A DNA stretch of 64,000 bases from Eubacterium sp. (GCA_017619835.1 JAFZRN010000014.1:1-64000); one strand, 5' to 3'. Positions 16,546-27,200 are shown, numbered from the stretch's first letter. A program made the numbers and translations. Notes: generated by a model from the sequence alone, not told the origin.

Positions 16546-17775
16546 ATGCAGATTTACGAAGAACTTATCGAGCGTGGACTTATCGCACAGGTTACTGATG
16601 AAGATGGTGTCAGGGACCTTATAAATAACGGTAAGGCTACATTTTATATAGGATTTGACCCTACGGCAGATTCGCTTCATGTGGGTCATTTTATGGCGCT
16701 CTGCCTTATGAAAAGACTTCAGATGGCAGGTAACAGACCTATCGCTCTTGTCGGCGGTGGTACAGGTATGATCGGTGATCCTTCCGGAAGAACAGATCTC
16801 AGAAAGATGATGACTACCGAGATGATCGACCACAACTGTGAATGCTTCAAGAAGCAGATGAGCCGTTTTATCGAATTCGGCGAAGGAAAAGCAATGATGG
16901 TCAATAATGCCGACTGGCTGAGAGACCTTAACTATATTGAGTTTATCCGTGATATCGGATCATGCTTCAAAGTTAATAACATGCTCCGTGCCGAGTGCTA
17001 CAAGCAGAGGCTTGCAAGCGAGGAGGGTCTTACCTTCCTTGAGTTTAACTATATGCTGATGCAGAGCTATGACTTCCTCAAGCTCTATGAAGAATACGGA
17101 TGTAATCTCGAGTTCGGCGGAGATGACCAGTGGTCAAACATGCTGGGCGGAAGAGAGCTTATCCATAAGAAGCTGGGCAAAGATGATGCTCAGGCAATGA
17201 CAATCACACTTCTTCTTAACTCCGAAGGAAAGAAGATGGGCAAGACAGGAAAGGGTGCCGTATGGCTTGATCCCGAGAAGACTTCTCCTTATGAGTTCTA
17301 TCAGTACTGGAGAAATGTCGATGATGCGGATGTAATTAACTGCATCAAGATGCTTACCTTCATTCCTCTGGATGAGATCCATGCAATGGAAAGCTGGGAA
17401 GGTGCCGAGCTTAATAAGGCTAAGGAGATCCTTGCATATCAGCTTACAGAGCTTGTTCATGGTGAGGAAGAGGCAAAGAAGGCTGAAACGGCAGCTAAGT
17501 CTATCTTCGGAGCAGGGGGTTCCGAAAATATGCCCGAGACGGCACTTACCGATGAGGATTTCAAAGATGGTAAGATCGACGCGATCAGTATCCTCGTTAA
17601 GGCAGGACTTGTTACTTCACGTGGTGAGGGACGTCGTGCCATCGAGCAGAACGGTGTTGCAGTAAACGGTGAGAAGCTTACAGATATTTTTGCAAGCTAT
17701 GATAAAGATACATTTAAGGAAGAGTTTGTAATTCGCAGGGGTAAGAAGAATTTCAGAAAAATTGTTCTTGGTTGA
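16546..17775 (+). CDS. tyrS: tyrosyl-tRNA synthetase
   Basis: This class I synthetase charges tRNA-Tyr. It has 409 residues and is full length. The HIGH-type motif is HVGH (45-48) in DPTADSLHVGHFM. The KMSKS loop appears as KMGKT near residue 229, as in many TyrS proteins. The C-terminal 70 residues (DAISILVKAGLVTSRGEGRRAI...) form an S4 RNA-binding domain. CAGGAG precedes the ATG. It is transcribed from its own consensus promoter and followed closely by the receiver/Hpt-like gene. Confidence 0.97.
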   Translation: MQIYEELIERGLIAQVTDEDGVRDLINNGKATFYIGFDPTADSLHVGHFMALCLMKRLQMAGNRPIALVGGGTGMIGDPSGRTDLRKMMTTEMIDHNCECFKKQMSRFIEFGEGKAMMVNNADWLRDLNYIEFIRDIGSCFKVNNMLRAECYKQRLASEEGLTFLEFNYMLMQSYDFLKLYEEYGCNLEFGGDDQWSNMLGGRELIHKKLGKDDAQAMTITLLLNSEGKKMGKTGKGAVWLDPEKTSPYEFYQYWRNVDDADVINCIKMLTFIPLDEIHAMESWEGAELNKAKEILAYQLTELVHGEEEAKKAETAAKSIFGAGGSENMPETALTDEDFKDGKIDAISILVKAGLVTSRGEGRRAIEQNGVAVNGEKLTDIFASYDKDTFKEEFVIRRGKKNFRKIVLG

Positions 17776-17800
17776 TCAGTAGGTTGAAAGGAGAATGGTT

Positions 17801-18958
17801 ATGTCACTCTTAGATAAGTTTGATCTCATCAGAAAAAGAGATAATATTGAGCTTACCGGCTTTGAAGATCGTCCTGTCGATATAGAAAAACAGCTTAATC
17901 TATATACGCGAGAAGGACAGTTCTATGTTCTTCTTGCTGATGCCGATAACGAAGAGAGAGTCCAGCTTGAGCGAATGATCGATCAGACCGGATGCTATGT
18001 TAACTCTGTTTCCAGTGGCATGGAGTGTATGATGGAGGTTCTGAAGGATAAGTATGATCTTATCATTCTTTCCAGAAACATGCCCAGAATGGACGGCATT
18101 CAGACGATGAGAAATATCAAGTCAACGAGTGAGAGCAAGTGTAAGGATGCACATCTTTATATCATTCTCGACGAAAAGGTTGATGAGCCTGACATTTTCT
18201 TTGAAAATGAGGGCTTTGACGGCATACTTCGTAAGCCTATTGATAAAGCAATCCTTCAGAATGTCATAATCGGCCTCGTTCCCGATAAGATGCTTCCTGA
18301 TGACGAAGATCTGATAGAAGATATCAGAGAGATCGCCGAGGATGCAGAGACACTTAAGGAATGTGATGTAAGACTTATTGAAGGCCTTAAGATATTTAAG
18401 GGCGACATGAGCCAGTATATGACAACTGCTTCAAAATTCTGCGAGGAATATGCAGAGACCAGTGGAGATATGCTCGATGCCCTTTATACAGGCAAGAGTT
18501 CAGTATATATGGATATGGCCCGTCAGGTCAGAGAAGCTTCGAGAACAATCGGAGCTATCTATCTTGCTGATATCCTTGATGATCATGTCAATATGGCAAA
18601 GGATGACAGCCTGGATGTTGCCGAGAGCAGCTGGCAGTCGCTCATTGATGAATGGGAGAAGGTTGTAGGCGGTCTTTCATCCTGGCTTGGTAAGACCAAT
18701 GAGGTTTCTTCCACGACTGAGATCCTTATCCTTAAGACCAACGGTATCAAGCTCAAGTCTTCCGATATCAAGGAAAGAGCAAATGATATGCTGAGTGATC
18801 TTGAGCATAATAAACGTGAAGATGCTGAAAAGAAGCTTTCCAAGCTTGCCGAATATGATCTTGAAGCCGAGGTCAGAAGAAAGGTTGACCAGATCAAAAG
18901 AGCCTTTGAAAAGGACAATATCAATATCGCAGTAGATATCCTAAGAGGTATGGTTTAG
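17801..18958 (+). CDS. pseudo-receiver plus pseudo-Hpt protein
   Basis: This 385-residue protein is laid out like a receiver-Hpt phosphorelay protein. The receiver (about 38-160) keeps acidic residues D47 and D49 and the Lys in LRKPID (K145). Its phospho-acceptor position is serine, S91, in IILSRNMPRMDG. The following helical domain (about 185-290) has the Hpt pattern MARQVREASRTIGA, where the usual histidine is arginine, R241. The tail (295-385) is helical and charged. Neither domain should carry phosphate, so a scaffold or sequestering role is the likely reading. ATG 17801 is preferred over 17795 because AAAGGAG lies seven bases before it. It follows tyrS by 25 bases. Confidence 0.75.
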   Translation: MSLLDKFDLIRKRDNIELTGFEDRPVDIEKQLNLYTREGQFYVLLADADNEERVQLERMIDQTGCYVNSVSSGMECMMEVLKDKYDLIILSRNMPRMDGIQTMRNIKSTSESKCKDAHLYIILDEKVDEPDIFFENEGFDGILRKPIDKAILQNVIIGLVPDKMLPDDEDLIEDIREIAEDAETLKECDVRLIEGLKIFKGDMSQYMTTASKFCEEYAETSGDMLDALYTGKSSVYMDMARQVREASRTIGAIYLADILDDHVNMAKDDSLDVAESSWQSLIDEWEKVVGGLSSWLGKTNEVSSTTEILILKTNGIKLKSSDIKERANDMLSDLEHNKREDAEKKLSKLAEYDLEAEVRRKVDQIKRAFEKDNINIAVDILRGMV

Positions 18959-19251
18959 TCATCTCTCGGAGGCCTTGATCTCTGAATTATAACTTTATAA
19001 CGATTACGTTCTTCGACAGCCTCCTTCGGGAGGCTGTTTAGTCCTATACTGAACAGATCCGTTTCATAAAGGTCCGATAAAATGGCTATTGTTTCTGGCG
19101 AAGGATTACGTTTCCCGCATTCGAGATTGCTGTAAGCCTGCCTTGTGACATGAAGTACAGTAGCCACATCCAGCTGTGTCAGACCGTGTTTATATCTTAT
19201 CTTTCTGAGTATATTTCCCCAATATATCCTTTGTTCTTCATAATCTGCCAT
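18955..19251 (-). CDS. XRE-family helix-turn-helix regulator
   Basis: This is a 98-residue putative transcriptional regulator. The HTH lies at about residues 13-67: LRKIRYKHGLTQLDVATVL, then VTRQAYSNLECGKRNPSPETI, the typical Cro/C1 layout. The C-terminal 30 residues are charged and unassigned. GAAAGGAGATAAAA lies just before its ATG on the minus strand. It converges on the pseudo-receiver gene with a 4-base overlap of the 3' ends and is divergent from thyA, with which it shares the 178-base region 19252-19428. Its targets are unknown. Confidence 0.85.
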   Translation of the reverse strand: MADYEEQRIYWGNILRKIRYKHGLTQLDVATVLHVTRQAYSNLECGKRNPSPETIAILSDLYETDLFSIGLNSLPKEAVEERNRYKVIIQRSRPPRDD

Positions 19252-19298
19252 TTTTATCTCCTTTCTTTGAAACTTTATTACAAATAATCACAAATTTA

Positions 19299-19307
19299 TG
19301 GTATAAT
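19299..19307 (+). promoter_or_regulatory. extended -10 promoter for thyA-folA
   Basis: TGgTATAAT (19299-19307) is an extended -10 element; I see no good -35. The resulting thyA leader is about 115 bases, AT-rich, with only weak hairpins. Confidence 0.5.
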
Positions 19308-19428
19308 CATCTGGTGCCAAAAAAAGAGAAGTATGATGATTATATCATTTATTTTTTTGGTTTTTCGTTTATGATGGCGAAATGCTGAAATCAGATGGTT
19401 TAATACATTTGTAAAAGGGAGGTTTACT

Positions 19429-20259
19429 GTGAGTAAAGCTGATGAAATCTATATTCAGATGTGTAAAGATGTCCTTGAAAACGGAGTTAGTACCGAGGGA
19501 GAAAAGGTAAGACCCAAATGGCCTGACGGAACATATGCTTACACTATCAAGAAGTTCGGTGTTATCAACCGTTATGATCTTCAGGAGGAGTTTCCTGCTA
19601 TCACCTTGAGAAAGACCTATATCAAATCCGCAATAGACGAGATCCTCTGGATATGGCAGAAAAAATCCAATAACATTAATGAGCTTAAGTCATCCATATG
19701 GGATGAATGGGCTGATGAGAACGGATCTATCGGAAAGGCTTACGGATATCAGCTGGGTGTTAAGCATCACTACAAGGAAGGCGATATGGATCAGGTTGAC
19801 AGAGTCCTCTTTGATCTTAAGAATAATCCTTACAGCAGAAGGATCATGACCAATATCTATGTCCATCAGGACCTTTCAGAGATGCATCTTTATCCATGCG
19901 CTTACAGCATGACATTTAATGTTACAGGTGATAAGTTAAATGCCATCCTGAACCAGCGTTCTCAGGATATACTGGCAGCAGGAAACTGGAACGTTGTACA
20001 ATATGCGGCACTTCTGATGATGATCGCCCAGGCTACAGGCTTTAAGCCCGGTGAGCTTGTTCATGTTATCGCAGATGCTCATATCTACGATAAGCATATC
20101 CCGATCATAAAAGAACTTATCAAGAGAGAAACTTATCCGGCTCCGAAGGTAACACTTAATCCGGATGTTAAGGATTTCTATGATTTCAAGGTTTCCGATT
20201 TTACTGTCGAAGACTATGTTACCGGTGAACAGATCAAAGATATACCAATAGCAATTTAA
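19429..20259 (+). CDS. thyA: thymidylate synthase (ThyA)
   Basis: This enzyme methylates dUMP to dTMP using methylene-tetrahydrofolate and releases dihydrofolate. It has 276 residues. The nucleophile is C157 in HLYPCAYSM. NQRSQDILAAGNWNVVQYAALL and the HVIADAHIYDKH segment form the nucleotide and folate site. The start is GTG 19429, with GGGAGG just upstream; no suitable ATG is closer. It is followed 36 bases later by folA, the enzyme that recycles its dihydrofolate product, so the pair is a functional operon. Confidence 0.96.
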   Translation: MSKADEIYIQMCKDVLENGVSTEGEKVRPKWPDGTYAYTIKKFGVINRYDLQEEFPAITLRKTYIKSAIDEILWIWQKKSNNINELKSSIWDEWADENGSIGKAYGYQLGVKHHYKEGDMDQVDRVLFDLKNNPYSRRIMTNIYVHQDLSEMHLYPCAYSMTFNVTGDKLNAILNQRSQDILAAGNWNVVQYAALLMMIAQATGFKPGELVHVIADAHIYDKHIPIIKELIKRETYPAPKVTLNPDVKDFYDFKVSDFTVEDYVTGEQIKDIPIAI

Positions 20260-20295
20260 GGAAGGATATACCTATAGCTATATAAGGGGAATGAT

Positions 20296-20802
20296 ATGAA
20301 GTTAATCGCAGCAGTAGATAAAAAGTGGGCGATCGGTTATAAGGATAAGCTCCTTGTTTCGATTCCCGCAGATCAGAAGAATTTCAGAAATGAGACCATG
20401 GGTCATACCGTAGTTCTCGGAAGAAAGACTCTTTCCGGTTTCCCGGGCGGACTTCCTTTAAAGGGAAGACGTAACATCATCCTTTCCACCAGAGAGAATT
20501 ATCAGGTAAGGGATGCCGAGGTGGTTCATAGTGAAGCCGAGCTTTTTGAGCTTCTCAAGACTATTGATTCCGATGAGATTTATGTAATCGGTGGCGGAAG
20601 TGTATACAAAATGCTTGAGCCGTACTGTGATGAAGCCATAATAACAAAGCTGGATTACAGTTATCAGGCGGACACATTTTTCCCTGATCTGGACCAGAAA
20701 GAAAACTGGCATATTACCGATATCAGCGAGGAACAGACATGCTTTTCCATCGAATATCATTATGTTAGATATAAGAACGAATCTCCTCTTGAAATGCCTT
20801 GA
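20296..20802 (+). CDS. folA: dihydrofolate reductase
   Basis: This enzyme reduces dihydrofolate to tetrahydrofolate with NADPH, completing the thymidylate cycle with ThyA. It has 168 residues. Visible family features are IAAVDKKWAIGYKDKL at the N-terminus, the active-site Asp in SIPADQKNF, VVLGRKTLSGFPG, and VIGGGSVYKML, which binds the cofactor. AAGGGGA precedes the ATG. Its stop codon overlaps the -35 of the next promoter. Confidence 0.95.
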   Translation: MKLIAAVDKKWAIGYKDKLLVSIPADQKNFRNETMGHTVVLGRKTLSGFPGGLPLKGRRNIILSTRENYQVRDAEVVHSEAELFELLKTIDSDEIYVIGGGSVYKMLEPYCDEAIITKLDYSYQADTFFPDLDQKENWHITDISEEQTCFSIEYHYVRYKNESPLEMP

Positions 20803-20827
20803 TAAAAGTCGCTCAAAAGGTTATAAT
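20799..20827 (+). promoter_or_regulatory. promoter of the MreB-linked operon
   Basis: TTGATA (20799-20804, overlapping the folA stop) and TATAAT (20822-20827) are separated by 17 bases, 32 bases before the first ATG of the four-gene operon. Confidence 0.8.
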
Positions 20828-20859
20828 AAAGGTTGAGTTTATTATAGGAGGGGTGTTAA

Positions 20860-21963
20860 ATGGCAGACAATATTTTAGTTACAACCGGTGCCAGTTTAGA
20901 GGGGTATAGCATCACGGAATATCTTGGTTTTATCTCAAGTCAGGCTATTCTTGGATCTAATTTTATTTCCGGCATCGCAGCTAATGTTGCTGACGTAGCG
21001 CGTAAGGATACTGCCAAGCTTGAGCAGTGTCGTGAAGACGCCGAAAAGCAGCTTATCAAGGTCGCTCAAAATAGAGGAGCTGATGCAGTCATCGGTATGA
21101 GTATGACTTATGCTCCGTTTGAAGCCGGATCTTTTGGTATCATAGTATCAGGAACTGCAGTTAAGATAACAAAGCATATCAGCATAAGCGATAATGTCCA
21201 TAAGGAACTGTATGTTACCAACTACTATACACGTCTTGTACCAAGACCTGTTAAGGTCGTTCTTGATGGTGATTCACGCAGCATCAATATGAAGCTCGTT
21301 TGCTACAATTACAATAATGAGGATATTCAGGCAATAAGGGCAGACGTTGAATTTACAAATCTCTATGATGAGAGACTTGTTATTAAAAATGTTGACTTTG
21401 TTTTTACTAAGAACATAAATCAATCGGTTATTGAGTCTGATTACATCATAAGCAAGATCGCTCCGAATGATCTGCAGCTTCTTAAGGATGCAAAGGTTAC
21501 AATTAATAAATATGCTACTCCTCGTGGCATTTTTGCATGTAACGATGTTCCGATAAATGTTTCTCTCAGCGCTAAGAGACTTAAGTCACTTAAAGAAAAG
21601 AGAGGTATCGATGCTGTTGAGAAATACAGAACAGACGGAATGATCTGGACATGTAACTGCGGTCATGTAAATGAAGCTGGTTCCGAGGAATGTATCGTAT
21701 GCGGACGTAAGCAGAAGGATATCATGACCAAGGCTGCCTTCAATTATGAAGAGATGATCGACAAAATGAAGGAAAAGGAATACGTTGTTGAGATCAAGGA
21801 TGTACTTATGCAGTACATAAAAGAGATAGATTCAGGCGTAAGACTTGAACTCCTTGAGATCATGGAGTCGGGACTTCAGTATGAGAAGACCCGCGGAAAT
21901 ATGAAAGATACAGTCATCGAGAAGGTTGAAAAAGTCTTCGAGGATGCATCTGTTGATGATTAA
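20860..21963 (+). CDS. YbjQ/UPF0145-domain protein with C-terminal zinc ribbon
   Basis: Residues 1-105 match the YbjQ (UPF0145) pattern: ILVTTGASLEGYSITEYLGF, then a helical stretch, then GADAVIGMSMTY and VSGTAVKI. The middle (about 120-250) is a beta-rich region I do not recognise. Near residue 262 a zinc ribbon, WTCNCGHVNEAGSEECIVCGR, carries four cysteines. The last 85 residues are helical. YbjQ proteins form pentamers of unknown function. Here the gene opens an operon with a TPR/repeat protein, a coiled-coil protein and MreB, with GGAGG before the ATG. Fusion of YbjQ to a zinc ribbon is the notable feature. Confidence 0.8.
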   Translation: MADNILVTTGASLEGYSITEYLGFISSQAILGSNFISGIAANVADVARKDTAKLEQCREDAEKQLIKVAQNRGADAVIGMSMTYAPFEAGSFGIIVSGTAVKITKHISISDNVHKELYVTNYYTRLVPRPVKVVLDGDSRSINMKLVCYNYNNEDIQAIRADVEFTNLYDERLVIKNVDFVFTKNINQSVIESDYIISKIAPNDLQLLKDAKVTINKYATPRGIFACNDVPINVSLSAKRLKSLKEKRGIDAVEKYRTDGMIWTCNCGHVNEAGSEECIVCGRKQKDIMTKAAFNYEEMIDKMKEKEYVVEIKDVLMQYIKEIDSGVRLELLEIMESGLQYEKTRGNMKDTVIEKVEKVFEDASVDD

Positions 21964-22011
21964 AAGATTTACAAAGGCTGAATATTCAGCCGAGATTTAA
22001 GAGGTGCTATA

Positions 22012-24159
22012 TTGAGTTCCGGACTTAGTATGACTAGCGTAAACAAAATAAAAGAACTTGCAGCGGCACATGAATATGAGCTTGCGGAGGGGATTCTTGA
22101 TTCTCAGGATCTCGAGAAATCCTATAATCCCCAGTTTCTCCGTGTATGTGGTGAGATTTATGAAAATGTAGGCCGTATGAGGGAAGCCAGATATTATTAT
22201 GTGAAGGCTCACAGCATGGCTCCCGAGGCTACGAGGATCATATATTCTCTTATCAATTATTATCTTAAGGTCGGATATTTCGAGCTTGCCGAAAGGTATT
22301 TTGAGGAATACATTTACTACAGTAACGGTGATGACAGAGAATTAAAGAACATCCGTTATATCATGAAGAAGGCAAAGAAACCCGATCTGCTTGAGCTTTA
22401 TGACATGATCTATCCATATTATAGAGACAATATGGATATTGAATGGAGCTACGAGCTGCTTACATTATCAAGGCTCCTTGATAAAGAAGATATCGATGTG
22501 ATCGCAAATGATTACAAGGCCACATTTAAGACCAGCCCGTATCTTTCGCTTATAGACAGTGCTAAAGCAGAAAAGCTTCAGGCCTGGGACAGTTTCTTTA
22601 TTTATGCAGAGGAAGAGGCTAAGGATGATAAACCCGAGGATGAACCTGCAAGGATAATCGAAAAAGAACAGCTTCGTATAGATTATCTGAAAATGAATCC
22701 ACAAGAAGGTGAAAATGAAGCCGTTATTACCTCCATGGTAAGCGGTGAAGAAGAATCCGGAAGCATAAAGTCACTTAATGATGTCGAAAAAGGCTTAAAG
22801 AGCCTTATCAAGAAAAAGTTTAAGAAAAAGGAAGCTTCCGAAGAATCCGATAATGAGTCTGAAGAAGCTAAGAAAGAAGCTGAAGGTACTGGTTCAGATA
22901 CCGATAAAGACGGAACTGCCGATACCGTTTCTGATTCAGCAAAAGATAACGAACAGTCTAATGATAATACGTCTGAGGCATCAGCCGGTTCAAATGAAGA
23001 TGTAACCATTACCGATGTTTCATCGGATGTTGCAGAATCCGAAGAAGCTGCCGGTACAGAAGGCGAAGATGAATATCAATACAGAGACTTCGTTACATAT
23101 AACTACGATGACGGTTTTGCTCCCGAGTCGGACACCATATCAGGCTTAAGTGAAGTCGATATGGATTTCGATGAAGATGAAGAGACTGAGAATGTATTCA
23201 AAGACTTCGCAGCATTCAGGGAAAGTATGCCTGACCTTGAACCGGAACCTGAAGAGGAGTTCGAGGACGAATACGAGGACGAATACGAAGATGAAGATTC
23301 TTTTGAACCTGAGGTAGAGGAAGACTTCGAACCTGAAGAGGAATACGAAGACGAACCTATAACCTATAAGTCTGAACCGGAACCTGAACCGGAACCGGTA
23401 GTTGAAGAAGAGACTTTCGAGCCTGAGGTAGAGGAAGACTTCGAACCCGAAGAGGAATATGAAGAAGAGCCTGTAACCTACGAGCCCGAACCTGAACCGG
23501 TAGTAGAAAGAACCTACGAACCTGAACCGGAGCCAGTGGTTGAGAGGACTTACGAACCGGAACCGGAGCCAGTGGTTGAGAGAACTTACGAACCCGAGCC
23601 GGTAGTTGAGGAAGAAGAAACTTTCGAACCTGAGGTAGAGGAAGACTTCGAGCCTGAAGAGGAATATGAAGAAGAGCCCGTAACCTACGAGCCAGAACCA
23701 GAACCGGTAGTAGAAAGAACCTACGAACCTGAACCGGAGCCAGTGGTTGAGAGGACTTACGAACCGGAACCGGAGCCAGTGGTTGAGAGGACTTACGAAC
23801 CCGAGCCGGAGCCTGTGGTTGAAAGAACCTACGAGCCTGAACCGGAACCGGTATATGAGAGATCCTACGAGTCAGAACCGGAACCTGTACGAGAACCTGA
23901 GCCTGAGACCGAGATCATCGATGATCTCTCCCTTCCGATTCCTGTTCCATCGTACATGAAGGATTTCCCGAGAATGGACTTCGGTGCATTCAGTTCAGAC
24001 TTATTCCCGACTCTCGGTAAAGAAGAGAAGACTATCGAGAATAAGTTCGATAAGGTTAAGACTGTAGAACAAAGTAAGATAGATGAGGGGTTAAAGGAAG
24101 AAGAAGAGAAGCTTAAAGAAGCAGAAGCACTGCTTGCTTCACTTGGAATTAAATTATAA
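22012..24159 (+). CDS. TPR-like protein with long acidic Glu/Pro repeat region
   Basis: This 715-residue protein has a helical N-terminal part (1-170) with TPR-like helix pairs ([44 protein letters not shown]). A charged linker follows to about 410. Residues 410-630 are a very acidic repeat region built from [16 protein letters not shown] and [23 protein letters not shown] units. The last 80 residues include [19 protein letters not shown] and a coiled tail. There is no signal peptide. The start is TTG 22012 with AGAGGTG six bases upstream. It is the second gene of the MreB operon. The low-complexity arm would be extended and strongly negative, and could be a spacer or binding arm. Confidence 0.75.
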   Translation: MSSGLSMTSVNKIKELAAAHEYELAEGILDSQDLEKSYNPQFLRVCGEIYENVGRMREARYYYVKAHSMAPEATRIIYSLINYYLKVGYFELAERYFEEYIYYSNGDDRELKNIRYIMKKAKKPDLLELYDMIYPYYRDNMDIEWSYELLTLSRLLDKEDIDVIANDYKATFKTSPYLSLIDSAKAEKLQAWDSFFIYAEEEAKDDKPEDEPARIIEKEQLRIDYLKMNPQEGENEAVITSMVSGEEESGSIKSLNDVEKGLKSLIKKKFKKKEASEESDNESEEAKKEAEGTGSDTDKDGTADTVSDSAKDNEQSNDNTSEASAGSNEDVTITDVSSDVAESEEAAGTEGEDEYQYRDFVTYNYDDGFAPESDTISGLSEVDMDFDEDEETENVFKDFAAFRESMPDLEPEPEEEFEDEYEDEYEDEDSFEPEVEEDFEPEEEYEDEPITYKSEPEPEPEPVVEEETFEPEVEEDFEPEEEYEEEPVTYEPEPEPVVERTYEPEPEPVVERTYEPEPEPVVERTYEPEPVVEEEETFEPEVEEDFEPEEEYEEEPVTYEPEPEPVVERTYEPEPEPVVERTYEPEPEPVVERTYEPEPEPVVERTYEPEPEPVYERSYESEPEPVREPEPETEIIDDLSLPIPVPSYMKDFPRMDFGAFSSDLFPTLGKEEKTIENKFDKVKTVEQSKIDEGLKEEEEKLKEAEALLASLGIKL
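23240..23900 (+). repeat. coding tandem repeats (Glu/Pro-rich)
   Basis: The DNA itself repeats. Three units of about 70 bases begin near 23303, 23419 and 23627 (encoding [13 protein letters not shown] and flanks). At least eight shorter units encode [12 protein letters not shown], with long near-identical stretches. This invites slippage and length variation between strains. Confidence 0.85.
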
Positions 24160-24206
24160 TCCTGGTTTAGAAGGTATAGAAACAAACTTTAAGGAGGAGT
24201 AACAAC

Positions 24207-27200
24207 GTGGCTGTAGATCAAAGAGAAGCGCTAATAGCTGCCGTTCGTGCGCAAGTTGAAAAGGAACGTGCTGAAAAGCAGAAGAAGCTCGAAAGAGAAC
24301 AGGAAGCTATGGCATTTTCCAAGAAGGGCGAAAAGAAGTCTGAGGAGAAGAGACAGTACAAAACTCTTACACCTGAGGAACTGGCCCGTATTGAGGAAAG
24401 AAAGAGAAGAAAGAGAGCTGAGGAACTTGGCATAGATCTTCCCGAGGATAAGGAAGAAACAAGTGCACCCGAACCTGAAGAGACTAATGTTGCCGAATCG
24501 GGTGACGATGCTGAAACTACTGTTCTTACAGCTGATATGAACCCGAATGAAGGACTTGGCGGACTTGGACTTAAGGGTAAAGATAGTTCTAAGGGCGGTC
24601 TCGGAAGTACTCCTACAGGCGGTCTTGGAAGTATTCCGTCAGGCGGTGGACTTGGTGCCGATATCAAGACAGGCAAAGACGATGTTACTGTTCTTGATGG
24701 TGCTGATTCCGATAAGTATTCATTCTCTGCAGATGGAACAAAGACAGTAAGTGAAGATAAGGGTTGGGAGTCAACTGATGATGATCTTGGCTTCAAGAAG
24801 ACCGCTGATGATCTTGACAGTATCATTCCTACAAACAGAGAGACTCCTACAAATGATGTCGACAGCATGTATGATATCGATGATGATGATTCTCTGTTCG
24901 ATGCTCAGACTTCATCTATGGATGGATTCCAGGATGTTTCTTCTAAAGAAGAGGAAGAGACTATCGTTGATGATGCTGAAGAAGAACCTAAGTCAGGCAG
25001 AAGAAAGAATAAGTTCGAAGAAGAGCTTCAGGAAGAGAAAGAACGTAAGAAGAAGATGTCAAGCGGCATAGACGATCAGGAAAGACGTCTCGCTGCTGCA
25101 AGAGAAAAGGCTGCAGCCCGTAAGAAAGCTCAGTTTGATAAAGAGAAGGCTGTTGAAGAGGCTGCTAAGAAGGCTGAGGAAGAATCTGCTGCAAATGCTG
25201 AATTCATGCGTAAGGCAGAAGAAGAATCCCGTGCCAAGGCTGAAGAGATTGCCGCAAGAAAGGCTGAAGAGGCTGCTAAGCGTCAGGCTGAGGAAGCTGA
25301 AAAGAGACGTAAGCTTGAGGAACAGCGTAAGAAGGCTGCTGACGAAGCGCGTAGAATTGCTGCTAAGGAATTTAGAGAGAAAGCAAGACAGGATGCTGAG
25401 AAGGAACTCGAGGAAGCTAAGAAGGCTGAAGAAGAAGCTCTTAAGGAACTCGAAGAACTCAAGATGCATGTTAAGCCTGAATATGATGTCGTTGTAGATA
25501 AGACTGCTCTTGAGCAGGAGCTTGAGACCAAGATTGAAGAGACAAAGGGCGATATCGAGTATGCTAAGCATAAGGTGACCGAAGCTGAGAAGAAGCTTGA
25601 GGAAACAAAGTCTAACAGAGTAAGTGTCGAGGCTGATATTAAGGCTAAGGATGAAGAGATCGCAGCTATACTTGCCGAGATAGATGATATTGAGGCTAAG
25701 GCTGAAGAGGATCGTAAAGCTGCATTTGCAGAAGCTGAAGAGGATAAGGATAATATCATTACAAAGCTTATCACTGATGCTTCTGAAGCTGCTGAGCTTA
25801 TAGCTAAGAAGCGTGAAGATGAAGCAAGACGCGTAATCCAGAAGGAAGCTGCCGAGAAGCAGGCTGAAGACGAGAGACGCTTTAATGATGAAGAAGTTGC
25901 ATTAAAGAGTGAAATTGAAACAGCCGAGCTCAGAGTTAAAGAAGCTGAAGATAAGAAGGTTGAGATTGAAAACAGTATCTCCGATCTTAGAAGAGCAGCT
26001 GAGGATGCAAGATTTGCTATCGAGGATGCAGAAAAGGCCGTAGAATATGCCGAGGATGATGTAAGAGCTGCAGAATCTGATGTTGAGCTTGCAAATGCCG
26101 GTGTTGCCGGAGCAGAAGGAGCTCTTGCCGAGGCTAAGCGTAATGTGGTTGAGGCTGAGAAGGCTCTTGAATTAGCAAAGAATAAAGTAGGTCTTGCCGA
26201 GACAGAGCTCGAAGCAGCTAAGGAAAAGGTTATCTTCTGTGAAGCTGACGTCAGAACCAGAATGGAAGCTGTTGAAGCTGCCAAGGCTGATGTAGAAGTC
26301 AAGAAGGCTGCTGCTGAAGAAGCTGAGAATAAGATTACAACTATCTCCGATGATATTGCAGCTGCAGAGGCTGAGATTGAAACCAGAAAAGAAGCTGTTA
26401 AAGAGATCAGCACAAGAACTCATGATATTGATGAGAGACGTGCAAATGCTGCTAAGGATAGAGAAGTTGCATTAGCAGCTGCTATCAAGTCAGCTGTTGC
26501 AAGTACAGCATCATATGTTGCAGAAGCAGTTGAGAAGGCCAAGAAGGAAGCCTGGGTAAAGGCTGACGAGCAGATCAAGGCTCTTTCCGAAGAGAAGATC
26601 AAGGTTATTGATGAAGAAGTCGAGAAGAGTAAAGATGATGTTAGGGCCAGAGCTAAGGAACAGGAAGCTGAAAAGGCTAAGCTTGTTAAGGCTCTCAGCT
26701 TTGCAGACAGAGATATAAAGGATGCCGAAAAGGCAGTTAAGGATGCCGAGAAGGTTGTTCTTGATAAAGAAGAAAGCATCAAGGCATTTGAAAAGGATAT
26801 CGAAACTGCTCGTGCCAAGGCTGAAGAAGAGAACAAGAAGAAGAGTTCCGAGTCACAGTCAGGACTTAAGGAAGCTAAAGAGAAGCTTGAAGAAGCAAGA
26901 AAGGCTGTTAAGGCTGCAGCTGATAAGGCTGCATCAGTTGATTCTATGGAAATCGATCTTACAAAGATCGCTCCGGGATCAAGACTTCCTATGGCGGCTA
27001 ACTATCTTGAGAAATACCTTAAGATTGAAGCTTCAGCTGATGAGATGGTAGATACATTCAATGATATCGCTGCTAATATGGAGCAAACCATCAGATCCAG
27101 AAATATCGTTATTCTCGGACAGTACGGATTCGGTTCCGTATGTGTCGGCGAAGACTTCGCTCGAAGCTTCTATGATATGGGTATATGCAGTGCCAAGACT

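Noticed and set aside
19325..19365. ATGAT/ATCAT hairpin followed by T-run in the thyA leader
   Set aside because: Stem of five AT-rich pairs is too weak for a credible attenuator.
23240..23900. Repeats as a possible CRISPR or mobile array
   Set aside because: They are in frame within a gene, with no unique spacers; they encode Glu/Pro repeats.
25283..26413. 376-codon Ser/Ala-rich minus-strand frame
   Set aside because: Antisense of the Glu/Ala/Lys coiled coil, which seldom gives stops in that frame; not a real gene.
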